Positions 17,643 through 26,299 of a stretch of 64,000 bases of DNA are shown here, in pieces (within the stretch, counting starts at the first letter, position 1; each line of letters begins with the position of its first letter). The stretch is from positions 1,178,001 to 1,242,000 of the forward strand of contig NZ_CP053707.1 of the NCBI RefSeq assembly GCF_013201035.1, read 5' to 3'. The position numbers and the translations under genes are program-made. The stretch comes from Arthrobacter sp. NEB 688 (GTDB lineage: Bacteria; Actinomycetota; Actinomycetes; Actinomycetales; Dermatophilaceae). The notes under the pieces were generated by a model. That model was given only the letters and a program-made list of their open reading frames with translations, was not told the origin of the DNA and did no database searches.

Positions 17643-18422
17643 TCAGTCGTCGAGCTGCACGACGACCGGCGCGTGGTCGCTCGCGCCGGTGCCCTTGCGC
17701 TCCTCGCGGTCGATGGCCGCCCCCGCCACCCGCGAGGCGAAGGACGGGGAGCCGAGGACGAAGTCGATGCGCATCCCGCGCTTCTTGGGGAAGGCGAGGC
17801 GCTGGTAGTCCCAGTACGTGTACGCGCCGGGGGTGTGCGGCCGGACGACGTCGACGAAGCCGGCGTCGAGGAAGGCCGCGAACGCCGCACGCTCGGGCGG
17901 GCTGACGTGCGACTTGTCGAGGTAGTACTCCATCGACCAGACGTCCTCGTCCTGCGGCGCGATGTTCCAGTCGCCGCAGAGGGCGACCGGCGTGCCGTCG
18001 GCGGACCACTCGACCGCCCGGTCGCGCAGCTCGCGCAGCCAGGTCAGCTTGTAGGCCATGTGGGGGTCGTCGAGGGCGCGGCCGTTGGGGACGTAGACCG
18101 ACCACACGCGCACCCCGCCGCACGTGGCGCCGATGGCGCGGGCCTCCGGCGCGAGCGGCTCGCCCCATCCGGGGTCGCCGTCGAACCCGACCTGCACGTC
18201 CTCCAGCCCGACCCGCGAGAGGACCGCGACGCCGTTCCACTGGCTGACGCCGTGGTGCGCGACCTCGTAGCCGAGCGCGCGCAGCCGCTCGTACGGGAAC
18301 TGCTCGTCCTTGGCCTTGGTCTCCTGCATCGCGAGGACGTCGACGTCGGCCCGCTGGAGCCAGGCCTCGACGCGGTCGATGCGGGAGCGGATGGAGTTGA
18401 CGTTCCAGGTGGCGATGCGCAC
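17643..18422 (-). CDS. xth: Exodeoxyribonuclease III
   Basis: 259 residues, the normal length. Catalytic elements of the endonuclease/exonuclease/phosphatase fold are present: Asn7 in TWNVNSIRSR, Glu34 in MQETKAKDEQFP, the VYVPNGR strand, GDWNIAP (Asp/Asn pair) and the terminal SDHAPVVV. The enzyme cleaves abasic sites and removes 3' blocks, fitting base-excision repair with the nearby glycosylase at 16250. The GTG at 18422 is 6 nt after TAGGGT. Confidence 0.95.
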   Translation of the reverse strand: MRIATWNVNSIRSRIDRVEAWLQRADVDVLAMQETKAKDEQFPYERLRALGYEVAHHGVSQWNGVAVLSRVGLEDVQVGFDGDPGWGEPLAPEARAIGATCGGVRVWSVYVPNGRALDDPHMAYKLTWLRELRDRAVEWSADGTPVALCGDWNIAPQDEDVWSMEYYLDKSHVSPPERAAFAAFLDAGFVDVVRPHTPGAYTYWDYQRLAFPKKRGMRIDFVLGSPSFASRVAGAAIDREERKGTGASDHAPVVVQLDD

Positions 18423-18428
18423 GCGGCA

Positions 18429-18434
18429 ACCCTA
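18429..18434 (-). promoter_or_regulatory. -10 box of leaderless xth
   Basis: TAGGGT on the minus strand, 6 nt before the GTG at 18422. Confidence 0.55.
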
Positions 18435-18487
18435 ACGAGGCGCACCGACGGCGCTCGCGACCCGTCCCCGCGGTGCAGGCTGGGGCG

Positions 18488-19348
18488 ATGGACGCCGCCG
18501 AGCCCGCCCTCCACGTCACCCGCCGAGGCGAGGGACCGCCGGTCGTCCTCCTCCACGGCTACCCGCAGACCCACCGGATGTGGGACCGCGTCGCGCCCGG
18601 CCTCGTCGCGGCCGGCCACGAGGTCGTCGCGCTCGACCTGCGCGGCTACGGCGACAGCGACAAGCCGGGGGGCGACCCCGCGCACCGCACCTACGCCAAG
18701 CGGGCGATGGCCGCCGACGTCGTGCGGGTCATGGACGACCTCGGCCACGACCGGTTCGCCGTCGTCGGCCACGACCGCGGCGCCCGGGTCGGCCACCGCC
18801 TCGCCCTCGACCACCCCGAGCGGGTCGAGCGGCTCGCCGTCCTCGACATCGCCCCGACGCTGCACATGGTCGAGCACGCCGACGCCGCCTTCGCGACCGG
18901 CTACTACCACTGGTTCCTCCTCGCGCAGCCGGACGGCCTGCCCGAGCGGCTCGTCGGCGCCGACCCGGAGTTCTACCTCCGCGAGACGCTGCGCCGCTGG
19001 TCGGCGCCCGGCACCGTCTTCGACGAGGAGGCGGTGCGCGAGTACGTGCGCTGCTTCTCGACCCCCGAGGCCGTCCACGCGAGCTGCGAGGACTACCGCG
19101 CCGCCCTCGGCCCGGACCTCGACGACGACCGCGCGAGCCGCGACCGGCGCGTCGCCTGCCCGCTCCTCGTCCTCTGGGGCGAGCAGGGGTTCGTCGCCCG
19201 CACCTACGACGTCCTCGACGTCTGGCGGTCGTACGCCGACGACGTGCGCGGGCACCCCGTCCCGGGCGGTCACTTCTGCGCCGAGGAGTCGCCGGCCGAG
19301 GTCCTCGACGCGCTGACCGGCTTTCTGGCGACCGAGGTGCGGCGATGA
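18488..19348 (+). CDS. Alpha/beta hydrolase, fluoroacetate dehalogenase-like
   Basis: 286 residues. HGYPQTHRMW is the oxyanion-hole region, and GHDRGARVGHR carries the nucleophile Asp96 with Arg97 and Arg100. Asp120 and His262 (GGHF) complete the triad. His141-Trp142 and Tyr203 sit where fluoroacetate dehalogenases place their fluoride pocket; spacings (96-120-141 and 203-262) closely follow the characterised enzymes (110-134-155 and 219-280). So hydrolytic defluorination is plausible, although related epoxide or ester hydrolases share much of this. The ATG follows CAGGCT by 6 nt, and an SDR gene overlaps its end by 4 bp. Confidence 0.8.
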   Translation: MDAAEPALHVTRRGEGPPVVLLHGYPQTHRMWDRVAPGLVAAGHEVVALDLRGYGDSDKPGGDPAHRTYAKRAMAADVVRVMDDLGHDRFAVVGHDRGARVGHRLALDHPERVERLAVLDIAPTLHMVEHADAAFATGYYHWFLLAQPDGLPERLVGADPEFYLRETLRRWSAPGTVFDEEAVREYVRCFSTPEAVHASCEDYRAALGPDLDDDRASRDRRVACPLLVLWGEQGFVARTYDVLDVWRSYADDVRGHPVPGGHFCAEESPAEVLDALTGFLATEVRR

Positions 19349-20121
19349 CCACCGCCCTCGTCACCGGCGCCTCCGCCGGCATCGGCCGCGCCTTCGCCGA
19401 GCGCCTCGCCCACGACGGCCACGACGTCGTCCTCGTCGCGCGCGACCGTGCCCGTCTCGAGCGCCTGGCCGCCGAGCTGCGCGCGCGGCACGGCGTCGCG
19501 ACCGAGGTGCTCGTCGCCGACCTCGCCGACCGCGCGCAGACCGAGGAGGTCTGCCGGCGCCTCGCGGACGAGGACCGCCCGGTCGAGGTGCTCGTCAACA
19601 ACGCCGGTCTCGGGCAGCAGCAACCGTTCCTGGACAACGAGATCGGTCGCGAGGAGGCCGCGCTCGACGTCATGGTGCGGGCCGTCCTGCTCACCTGCCA
19701 CGCGGCCGGCCGGGCGATGCGCGCGCGGGGCAGCGGACGCATCGTCAACATCAGCTCGGTCGCGTCGTTCACGGCGAGCGGCCCCTACTCGGCGGCGAAG
19801 TCCTACGTCACGGTGCTGTCCGAGGCGCTGGCGGGCCAGCTCGCCGGCACCGGTGTCACCGTCACGGCGGTCTGCCCGGGCCTGACCCGCAGCGAGTTCC
19901 ACGAGCGCGCCCGGATGGCGCTGCCGGGGGTGCCGCGCGGGATGTGGCTCGACGCCGACGAGGTGGCGCGCCAGGGCCTGGCCGACGCGGCGGCCGGTCG
20001 GGTCGTCTCCGTCCCGGGGCCGCAGTGGAAGGCGCTCTCGCTCGCGGTGCGGATGGCCCCGCGCCCCCTCGTGCGCGGCGGCGGGGCGCGGCTCGTCGAG
20101 CGCCTGCGCGGGCGCGGCTGA
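19345..20121 (+). CDS. Short-chain dehydrogenase/reductase
   Basis: 258 residues. The Rossmann motif TGASAGIG (about 7-14) binds the nicotinamide cofactor; NNAG, the catalytic Ser in NISSVAS and YSAAK (Tyr-x3-Lys) are present. The start ATGA overlaps the stop of the hydrolase gene, so the two are co-translated. Substrate is unknown; the C-terminal extension with ALSLAVRMAPRPLVRG resembles the DltE/YqjQ-type SDRs. Confidence 0.9.
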   Translation: MTTALVTGASAGIGRAFAERLAHDGHDVVLVARDRARLERLAAELRARHGVATEVLVADLADRAQTEEVCRRLADEDRPVEVLVNNAGLGQQQPFLDNEIGREEAALDVMVRAVLLTCHAAGRAMRARGSGRIVNISSVASFTASGPYSAAKSYVTVLSEALAGQLAGTGVTVTAVCPGLTRSEFHERARMALPGVPRGMWLDADEVARQGLADAAAGRVVSVPGPQWKALSLAVRMAPRPLVRGGGARLVERLRGRG

Positions 20122-20187
20122 GCGACGCCGTCGGGGACGCCGGGTGGCGCCGGGTGGCGCCGGGCGTATCAGCGGAGGTGCCTGCCC

Positions 20188-20229
20188 ACTCCTTCCCGGT
20201 GACCCGCACCGGCGGGACACGGAAGGAGT
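20188..20229 (+). promoter_or_regulatory. Hairpin that sequesters the ribosome-binding site of the LNPQPLPP gene
   Basis: ACTCCTTCC (20188-20196) is a perfect complement of GGAAGGAGT (20221-20229), the Shine-Dalgarno sequence 5 nt before the ATG at 20234. An inner CCGGTG-ACCCG-CACCGG stem would stabilise it. If formed, it would block initiation. Confidence 0.6.
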
Positions 20230-20233
20230 CACC

Positions 20234-20677
20234 ATGGCACTCAGCTGGAAGGCGCTGGCCCACGTCGTGCGCATCCCCCCGCAGGCGTGGGACGCCATCG
20301 TCCCGCACGGTCCCGCCTGGCGGGTCGCGGGTCGGTACGAGCAGGTCGAGCTCAACCCGCAGCCGCTGCCGCCGCAGGAGGCGGCCGTCGGGGCCCGGAT
20401 GCTCGAGTCGCTGCTCTGGACCTCGATCATCATCGTCGGGGGGCGGGACGGCGGGGGCCGGGCGCTGCTCGACGAGATCGACGACTGGTGCGGGACCGGC
20501 TGGCCGAAGAAGTGGCCGAAGCCGAGGACCCTCGGCCAGCGGGGCTGGGACGAGGGACAGCTCTTCACCGGGGCCGCGCTCGCGGCCGCGGCCCTCGCCG
20601 AGCAGTACGACCACGACCCCGAGATGCAGGAGGTCCTCGGCGCGGCGGCCGAGCGGCTGCTCGAGCGCGCCGGATGA
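20234..20677 (+). CDS. LNPQPLPP-motif protein of unknown function
   Basis: 147 residues, soluble, no signal peptide. Residues 36-46 read QVELNPQPLPP, a near-invariant motif seen in many otherwise unrelated bacterial proteins of unknown function. The rest includes LLWTSIIIVGGRDGGG, a Trp/Lys-rich segment GWPKKWPKPRTLG and an alanine-rich helix LFTGAALAAAALAEQY. It has the strongest Shine-Dalgarno of the area (GGAAGGAG), but that lies within a hairpin. It seems to be transcribed alone; GTATCA lies 68 nt upstream of the start, as for the 847 gene. Confidence 0.7.
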   Translation: MALSWKALAHVVRIPPQAWDAIVPHGPAWRVAGRYEQVELNPQPLPPQEAAVGARMLESLLWTSIIIVGGRDGGGRALLDEIDDWCGTGWPKKWPKPRTLGQRGWDEGQLFTGAALAAAALAEQYDHDPEMQEVLGAAAERLLERAG

Positions 20678-20772
20678 ACGCCGCACGGGCCGGTCCACCC
20701 CCTCCGCGACCGGCCCGTGCGGTCCCGCGCGGCCGCGGCTGCGGGGGGCTTCCCGGCGCCGCGGCCGCGACG

Positions 20773-20778
20773 TAGCAT
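20773..20778 (+). promoter_or_regulatory. -10 box of leaderless 20786 gene
   Basis: TAGCAT, 7 nt before the GTG at 20786; it decides that start over in-frame codons further upstream. Confidence 0.5.
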
Positions 20779-20785
20779 CGCGAGG

Positions 20786-21268
20786 GTGCGCCCGGCCGCC
20801 GAGCCCGCGGTGCTCCGCGAGTACCGCCACCTCCTCCGCACCGCCCCCGCCGACTGGCAGGAGACGGCGCACCGGCACGCACTGACCCGCCTCGGCGCGG
20901 CGGCCCGGCAGGCGCTCCTCCTCGAGGTGCAGCGGCTCTGCCTCACCGGCACCCGCGTGCGCCCGGACGACGTCCCGACGCTGGCCCGCCTCCTCGTGCA
21001 CGGCGAGCGCCACCGCCCGCGCGTCCTGCTCGACGGGATGCGCCCGGACCTGCTCCGCCTCCTGGCCCGCGCGGTCGTCACGAGCCCGACCGGGCGCACG
21101 CTGCGCGTCGGCGAGGACATCTGGGACGGCGCCGACCCCGCCGGGCCGGCGGACGAGCCGCTGGTGCGCGGCGGCGTCGGGTGGTCGGGGGAGTGGGGCA
21201 GCGCCGTGACGCCGGTCGACCTCGGCTCGACGTGGCTGCCGACCCCGCTGCCACGACGGCGCCGCTGA
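20786..21268 (+). CDS. Hypothetical protein
   Basis: 160 residues, not recognised. Helical and Arg/Leu-rich at the start (LREYRHLLRTAPADWQETAH), ending in a stretch rich in Gly/Trp (GGVGWSGEWGSAV) and a basic tail PRRRR. No membrane segment. It is read from GTG 20786, which follows TAGCAT by 7 nt. It lies between the LNPQPLPP gene and pyrE without overlap. No functional inference is justified. Confidence 0.55.
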   Translation: MRPAAEPAVLREYRHLLRTAPADWQETAHRHALTRLGAAARQALLLEVQRLCLTGTRVRPDDVPTLARLLVHGERHRPRVLLDGMRPDLLRLLARAVVTSPTGRTLRVGEDIWDGADPAGPADEPLVRGGVGWSGEWGSAVTPVDLGSTWLPTPLPRRRR

Positions 21269-21342
21269 ACCCCAGCGGGCACGCAGGAGGCCGCCGGGCG
21301 GTCGTCGACCGGTCGCGCCCGGCCCCGGCGCGGCCGACCCCC

Positions 21343-21348
21343 TACCGT
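21343..21348 (+). promoter_or_regulatory. -10 box of leaderless pyrE
   Basis: TACCGT, 7 nt before the GTG at 21356. Two further in-frame GTG codons (21347, 21350) overlap or abut this box and are less likely starts. Confidence 0.5.
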
Positions 21349-21355
21349 GGTGCCC

Positions 21356-21910
21356 GTGACCGACATCGCCGCCGACCGGGCCCGCCTCCTCGAGATCATC
21401 CGCGACCGCGCCATCGTGCACGGGCGGGTCACCCTCTCCTCCGGCAAGGAGGCCGACTACTACGTCGACCTGCGCCGGGTCACCCTCGACGGCGAGGCGA
21501 GCCCGCTCGTCGGCCGGGTGATGCTCGACCTCGTCGCCGACCTCGACTTCGACGCCGTCGGCGGCCTCACCCTCGGCGCGGACCCCGTCGCCACCTCGAT
21601 GCTCCACGCGAGCGCCGCGGCCGGCGGCCGGCTCGACGCCTTCGTCGTCCGCAAGGCCGGCAAGGCGCACGGCCTCCAGCAGCGCATCGAGGGGCCGTCG
21701 GTCGCGGGCCGGCGCGTCGTCGTCGTCGAGGACACCTCGACGACCGGCGCCTCCCCGCTCGACGCCGCCCAGGCCGTCCAGGAGGCCGGCGGCACGGTCG
21801 TCGCCGTCGCCACCATCGCCGACCGGGCCACCGGCGCCGCCGAGAAGTTCGCCGCCGCCGGGCTGGAGTACCGCCACGTCTACGGCCTCGAGGACCTCGG
21901 GCTCGCCTGA
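21356..21910 (+). CDS. pyrE: Orotate phosphoribosyltransferase
   Basis: 184 residues. Type I PRTase fold: LSSGKEADYYVDLRR (orotate-binding strand and loop), LTLGADPVATSML, FVVRKAGKAHG (catalytic Lys loop) and the PRPP-binding VVVVEDTSTTGASPL. It adds orotate to PRPP in pyrimidine synthesis. It is a single gene here, separate from other pyr genes, as often seen in Actinobacteria. Confidence 0.93.
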   Translation: MTDIAADRARLLEIIRDRAIVHGRVTLSSGKEADYYVDLRRVTLDGEASPLVGRVMLDLVADLDFDAVGGLTLGADPVATSMLHASAAAGGRLDAFVVRKAGKAHGLQQRIEGPSVAGRRVVVVEDTSTTGASPLDAAQAVQEAGGTVVAVATIADRATGAAEKFAAAGLEYRHVYGLEDLGLA

Positions 21911-21957
21911 GCGGCCCCTACGATCGACGCACGCCACCACCCCTCCCGGAGGACCCC

Positions 21958-22662
21958 GTGATCGCCACCATCGTCATCGTCGTCATCGTGCTGGCGCTCG
22001 TCCTCTGGGCGGTCGCCGCCTACAACGGGCTGATCAGGCTGCGCAACCTCGTCCAGGAGGCGTGGCGCCAGATCGACGTCGAGCTGACCCGCCGGCACGA
22101 CCTCATCGGCAACCTCGTCGAGACGGTCAAGGGCTACGCGGCGCACGAGCGCGGCACGCTCGAGGACGTCATGGCGGCGCGCGCGCAGGCGATGTCGCCC
22201 GGCCAGTCGCCGGGGCAGCAGGCCGAGAGCGAGGACCTGCTCGGCCGGGCGCTCGGGCGCCTCATCGCGGTGGCCGAGGCCTACCCGGACCTCAAGGCGA
22301 ACCAGAACTTCCTCGCCCTGCAGGCCGAGCTCAGCTCGACCGAGGACCGCATCGCCTCGGCCCGCCGCTACTACAACGCGACCGTCCGCGACCTCAACAC
22401 GAAGGTCGAGACCGTGCCGACGAACATCGTCGCGAACCTCTTCAAGATCGAGCGGGCCGAGTACTTCGAGGCGGTCGGCGAGCAGCGCGAGGCGCCGAAG
22501 GTCGACTTCGGCCAGCGCGAGGCCACCATCCCCCCGCCGAGCGGGTACGCCGGTGGCCCGGCCGCCGGCGAGGCACCCGCGGCGACCCCCGCCTCGACGG
22601 ACCCCGGTGCGCCGCAGCCCGGCCCGGGCACGCCGCCCGCCGGCGGCACCCCCACCGCCTGA
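21958..22662 (+). CDS. lemA: LemA family protein
   Basis: 234 residues. One N-terminal membrane helix (about 3-23) is followed by the LemA helical bundle: YNGLIRLRNLVQEAWRQIDV, LTRRHDLIGNLVETVKGYA, and the family end NLFKIERAEYFEA. A Pro/Gly/Ala-rich tail of about 50 residues is added. Function is unknown; LemA proteins are membrane-anchored. The GTG at 21958 follows GGAGG by 5 nt, so this mRNA has a normal leader. Confidence 0.9.
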   Translation: MIATIVIVVIVLALVLWAVAAYNGLIRLRNLVQEAWRQIDVELTRRHDLIGNLVETVKGYAAHERGTLEDVMAARAQAMSPGQSPGQQAESEDLLGRALGRLIAVAEAYPDLKANQNFLALQAELSSTEDRIASARRYYNATVRDLNTKVETVPTNIVANLFKIERAEYFEAVGEQREAPKVDFGQREATIPPPSGYAGGPAAGEAPAATPASTDPGAPQPGPGTPPAGGTPTA

Positions 22663-22744
22663 CCGCCGCCGTCCACCGGTCGGTGGACGGCGCGTCCACC
22701 GCCCGGACGTCCCGCGGCGCGTCCCGCCGGAGCACGCTGGAGGC

Positions 22745-23617
22745 ATGAGCGAGACCGCCATCCGCATCCGCGAGCTGACCAAGACCTACGGCACCCACCG
22801 CGCCGTCGCCGGCCTCGACCTCGACGTCCACGCCGGCGAGGTGTTCGCCCTCCTCGGGCCCAACGGCGCCGGCAAGACGACGACGGTCGAGATCCTCGAG
22901 GGCTTCCGCGACCGCGACGGCGGCGAGGTCTCCGTCCTCGGGACCGACCCGCACGGCGCCTCCCGCGCCTGGCGCGACCGCATCGGCATCGTCCTCCAGA
23001 CCTCGGGCGGGCTGGACCTGCTCACCCCGCGCGAGGCCCTGCGCAGCACCGCCCGCTGCTACCGCGACGCCCGCGGCGTCGACGAGGTCATCGAGGCGAC
23101 GGGGCTCGCCGCGAAGGCCGACGACCGCATCGCCGGGCTCTCCGGCGGCCAGCGCCGCCGGCTCGACGTCGCGCTCGGCATCGTCGGCCGGCCCGAGCTG
23201 CTCTTCCTCGACGAGCCGACGACCGGCTTCGACCCGCAGGCCCGGCGCGACTTCTGGGAGCTGATCCGCGGCCTCGCGCACGACGGCACGACGATCCTCC
23301 TGACGACCCACTACCTCGACGAGGCCGAGCACCTGGCCGACCGCGTCGGCGTCATCGCCGCGGGCCGCCTGCTCGCGCTCGACACCCCGTCGGCCCTCGG
23401 CGGTCGGCAGTCGCAGGAGGCGACGGTCTCGTGGGAGGAGGAGGGCACCCGGCGCAGCGTCCGCACCGGGTCGCCGACGACCGAGGTCGCCTCCCTCGCA
23501 GCGCGGTTCGGCGGCGAGGTCCCCGAGCTCACCGTCACCCGGCCGTCCCTCGAGGACACCTACCTCGGGCTCATCGCCCCCCACGTCACCACCGAGCGCC
23601 AGGAGGTGCCCGCATGA
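22745..23617 (+). CDS. ABC exporter ATP-binding protein (DrrA-type)
   Basis: 290 residues. Walker A GPNGAGKTT (about 40-48), Q-loop region GIVLQTSGGLD, signature LSGGQRRRLDVALG, Walker B LLFLDEPTTGFDP and the switch His in LLTTHYLDEAEH are all present, followed by a C-terminal domain typical of ABC-2 exporters. It pairs with the permease gene that overlaps by 4 bp. Substrates of this class are drugs or lipids; the one here is unknown. The downstream two-component genes may control it. Confidence 0.93.
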   Translation: MSETAIRIRELTKTYGTHRAVAGLDLDVHAGEVFALLGPNGAGKTTTVEILEGFRDRDGGEVSVLGTDPHGASRAWRDRIGIVLQTSGGLDLLTPREALRSTARCYRDARGVDEVIEATGLAAKADDRIAGLSGGQRRRLDVALGIVGRPELLFLDEPTTGFDPQARRDFWELIRGLAHDGTTILLTTHYLDEAEHLADRVGVIAAGRLLALDTPSALGGRQSQEATVSWEEEGTRRSVRTGSPTTEVASLAARFGGEVPELTVTRPSLEDTYLGLIAPHVTTERQEVPA

Positions 23618-24414
23618 CCACCGTCGCCGTCGGCCTCGACCGCACCAGCGTCGAGCTGAAGATGTACTCCCGCGAGAAGGAGGCCGTCTTCTTCTCCTTC
23701 CTCTTCCCGATCCTCCTGCTGCTCCTGTTCTCGGTCATCTTCTCGAGCCAGTTCGAGGACTCGGCACGCACCGGGATGACCGCCGCCCGCTACTTCCTCC
23801 CGGGGATGGTCGCGGCCGGCGTCATCCTCACGAGCTTCCAGACGATGGCGATGTCCGTCGCGGCCGAGCGCGACGACGGCACCCTCAAGCGCCTGCGCGC
23901 CACGCCGATGCCGCCGGCCGCGTACTTCCTCGGCAAGGTCGGCCTCGTCGTGTGCACCTCGCTCGTCCAGGTCGTGCTGCTGCTCCTCGTCGCGCGCCTC
24001 GCGTTCGACGTGCCGCTGCCGGACACCGGGGGGCGCTGGCTGCTCTTCGCGGGCGTCTTCTCGCTCGGCGTCTTCGGAGGGACGGTGCTCGGCATCGCGT
24101 ACTCCTCGCTCGCGTCCTCGCGCTCCATCGGCGCGGTCGTCATCGGCCCGCAGCTCGTCCTGCAGTTCATCTCCGGCGTCTACATCGCCTTCACCGACGT
24201 CCCGCAGTGGCTGCAGCAGGTGGCGGCGGTCTTCCCGCTCAAGTGGATCGCGCAGGGGATGCGCGCCGTCTTCCTGCCCGACGGCCTCGCCTCGGCGGAG
24301 ATGGCCGGCTCGTGGGAACCGGGGCGGGTGCTCCTCGTCCTCGCCGCGTGGGCGGTCGCCGGGCTCGTGCTGTGCCTGACCACCTTCACGTGGTTCAAGC
24401 GCGGCACGGTGTGA
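23614..24414 (+). CDS. ABC-2 type permease
   Basis: 266 residues with six membrane helices. The amphipathic start LKMYSREKEAVFFSFLFPI and the motif RDDGTLKRLRATPMPPAAYFLGK are typical ABC-2 permease features, as is PLKWIAQGMRAVFLP before the last helix. Preceded by AGGAGGTG; ATGA overlap with the ATPase gene. Together they form an exporter. Confidence 0.92.
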   Translation: MTTVAVGLDRTSVELKMYSREKEAVFFSFLFPILLLLLFSVIFSSQFEDSARTGMTAARYFLPGMVAAGVILTSFQTMAMSVAAERDDGTLKRLRATPMPPAAYFLGKVGLVVCTSLVQVVLLLLVARLAFDVPLPDTGGRWLLFAGVFSLGVFGGTVLGIAYSSLASSRSIGAVVIGPQLVLQFISGVYIAFTDVPQWLQQVAAVFPLKWIAQGMRAVFLPDGLASAEMAGSWEPGRVLLVLAAWAVAGLVLCLTTFTWFKRGTV

Positions 24415-24433
24415 GTCCGGGCCGCGGGACGTC

Positions 24434-25669
24434 ATGATGGGTGACGTGGACGACCGGGGCGCCGTGGAGGTGCAGGAGCAGCGCAGCTCGCGCCAGGACC
24501 TCACCGCGATGTGGCGGCGGCAGGAGCCCTACTGGCACGGCGTGTTCGCCGCCGTCTGGGCCGCGGCGGTCGTCGTCACGGCGCTCGACGACGCGCCGCC
24601 GCACGGCCGGTTCCCGACGTACGCGCTCCTCGGTGTCGTCGGGGTCGCCTACGTCGTCCTCGGGACGCGGGGGCTGCGCCACCAGGGCGAACGGTGGGCG
24701 GTCGCCTACCAGGTGGTCGCCTGGGTCGCGCTGCTCGGCATCCAGGCGGTCGACCCCGAGACCCAGAGCTGGCTGCTCTTCTTCGCGCTCTTCCCGCAGA
24801 TGTGGGCGATGCTCGAGGTGCCGAACGCGGTGCGCGGCACCGTCATCGCGCTCGTCGCGTTTGGTGGCCTGCGCTGGGTGCAGGCCGACTTCTCCGGCCA
24901 GGGCCTGGTCAACATCCTCATCAGCACGGTCATCTCGCTCAGCCTCTCGCTGGCGCTCGGGCTGTTCATCAACCGCATCGTCGCCGAGGCGGAGGGGCGG
25001 GCAGCGACCATCGACGAGCTGCGCGCCACGCAGGACCGGCTCGCCGCGGTCGAGCGCGACCGGGGGGTCCAGGACGAGCGCGAGCGCATCTCGCGCGAGA
25101 TCCACGACACGCTGGCGCAGGGGTTCACCTCGGTCGTCACGCTGACGCGCGCGGCCGACGCGGCGCTGGCCCGCGGCGACGTCGCGACGGCCCGGGAGCG
25201 GCTCTCGCTCGTCGAGCGGACGGCCGTCGACAACCTCGCCGAGGCCCGGCTCATCGTCGCCGAGCTGACGCCCGGGCACCTGCAGTCGCGCACCCTCGTC
25301 GAGGCGATGCAGCGGCTCGGCGCCGCCGTGAGCAGCGAGACCGGGATGCACGCCGACGTGACGGTCGACGGCGAGCCCGCGCCGCTCGGGGGCGTCGCCG
25401 AGGTCGTCCTGCTGCGCACGGCCCAGGAGGCGCTCTCGAACGTCCGCCGGCACGCGTCGGCGGGGCACGTCGCGGTCTCGCTGGCCTACGAGCCCGAGCG
25501 CGTCGTCCTCACCGTCTGCGACGACGGGCGCGGGTTCGAGACGGGGGAGGACCGCGGCGGCTTCGGGCTCGACGGCGTGCGGGCGCGGGCCGCGCAGGTC
25601 GGCGGCGAGGTCGACCTGACGAGCGTGCCCGGGTCGGGGACGACCCTGCGCCTGGAGGTGCCGCGATGA
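24434..25669 (+). CDS. Sensor histidine kinase (NarL/DesK type)
   Basis: 411 residues from the ATG at 24434. About six membrane helices (35-180) precede a coiled coil and the HisKA_3 box ERISREIHDTLAQGF with phospho-accepting His224. The ATPase domain has QEALSNVRRHA (N box) and DDGRGF ... GGFGLDGVRARA (G boxes). CATGAT lies 7 nt before a GTG at 24446, so a leaderless start there is possible and would shorten the protein by 4 residues. It overlaps the response regulator gene by 4 bp and follows the ABC exporter genes by 19 bp. Confidence 0.92.
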   Translation: MMGDVDDRGAVEVQEQRSSRQDLTAMWRRQEPYWHGVFAAVWAAAVVVTALDDAPPHGRFPTYALLGVVGVAYVVLGTRGLRHQGERWAVAYQVVAWVALLGIQAVDPETQSWLLFFALFPQMWAMLEVPNAVRGTVIALVAFGGLRWVQADFSGQGLVNILISTVISLSLSLALGLFINRIVAEAEGRAATIDELRATQDRLAAVERDRGVQDERERISREIHDTLAQGFTSVVTLTRAADAALARGDVATARERLSLVERTAVDNLAEARLIVAELTPGHLQSRTLVEAMQRLGAAVSSETGMHADVTVDGEPAPLGGVAEVVLLRTAQEALSNVRRHASAGHVAVSLAYEPERVVLTVCDDGRGFETGEDRGGFGLDGVRARAAQVGGEVDLTSVPGSGTTLRLEVPR

Positions 25670-26292
25670 TCCGCCTGCTCGTGGTCGACGACCACCCCGT
25701 CGTCCGGGCCGGGATGGTGGCCGTGCTGGGCGAGGAGCCCGACCTCGACGTGGTCGGCGAGGCCGGCAACGGCGCCGAGGCGCTGGCGCTCGTGCCGCGG
25801 CTGACGCCCGACGTCGTCCTCATGGACCTGCGGATGCCGGTCATGGACGGCGCCGAGGCCACCGCCCGGCTGCGGTCGATGCCGTCGGCGCCCCAGGTGC
25901 TCGTCCTCACGACGTACGACACGGACGCCGACATCGTCCGGGCGGTGGAGGCGGGGGCACGCGGGTACCTGCTCAAGGACGCCCCGACGTCGCTGCTCAC
26001 CGACGCCATCCGCCGGGCCGCGCGCGGCGAGACGGTGCTCGCGCCGCCGGTCGCCGCGCGGCTGGCCGACCGGCTGCGGGCGCCGGCCGCCCCGGAGCTG
26101 ACCGCCCGCGAGGTCGAGGTGCTCGGGCTCGTCGCCCGCGGCCACTCGAACGCCGCGGTCGGCCGGCAGCTCTTCATCGGCGAGGCGACGGTCAAGACCC
26201 ACCTGCTGCGCGCCTTCGCCAAGCTGGGGGTCCAGGACCGCACGGCGGCCGTCACCGAGGCCCACCGCCGCGGGCTCATCGACCTCGGCTGA
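25666..26292 (+). CDS. Response regulator, NarL/LuxR type
   Basis: 208 residues. Receiver domain with Asp8/Asp9 and phospho-acceptor Asp54 (VVLMDLRMP), Thr in LTTYD and Lys in LLKDAP; C-terminal LuxR-type helix-turn-helix [18 protein letters not shown] ... GEATVKTHL. It is the partner of the kinase at 24434 and probably controls the adjacent exporter. No U-rich terminator follows; instead a five-copy hairpin repeat begins 7 bp downstream. Confidence 0.94.
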   Translation: MIRLLVVDDHPVVRAGMVAVLGEEPDLDVVGEAGNGAEALALVPRLTPDVVLMDLRMPVMDGAEATARLRSMPSAPQVLVLTTYDTDADIVRAVEAGARGYLLKDAPTSLLTDAIRRAARGETVLAPPVAARLADRLRAPAAPELTAREVEVLGLVARGHSNAAVGRQLFIGEATVKTHLLRAFAKLGVQDRTAAVTEAHRRGLIDLG

Positions 26293-26299
26293 CGCGCGG

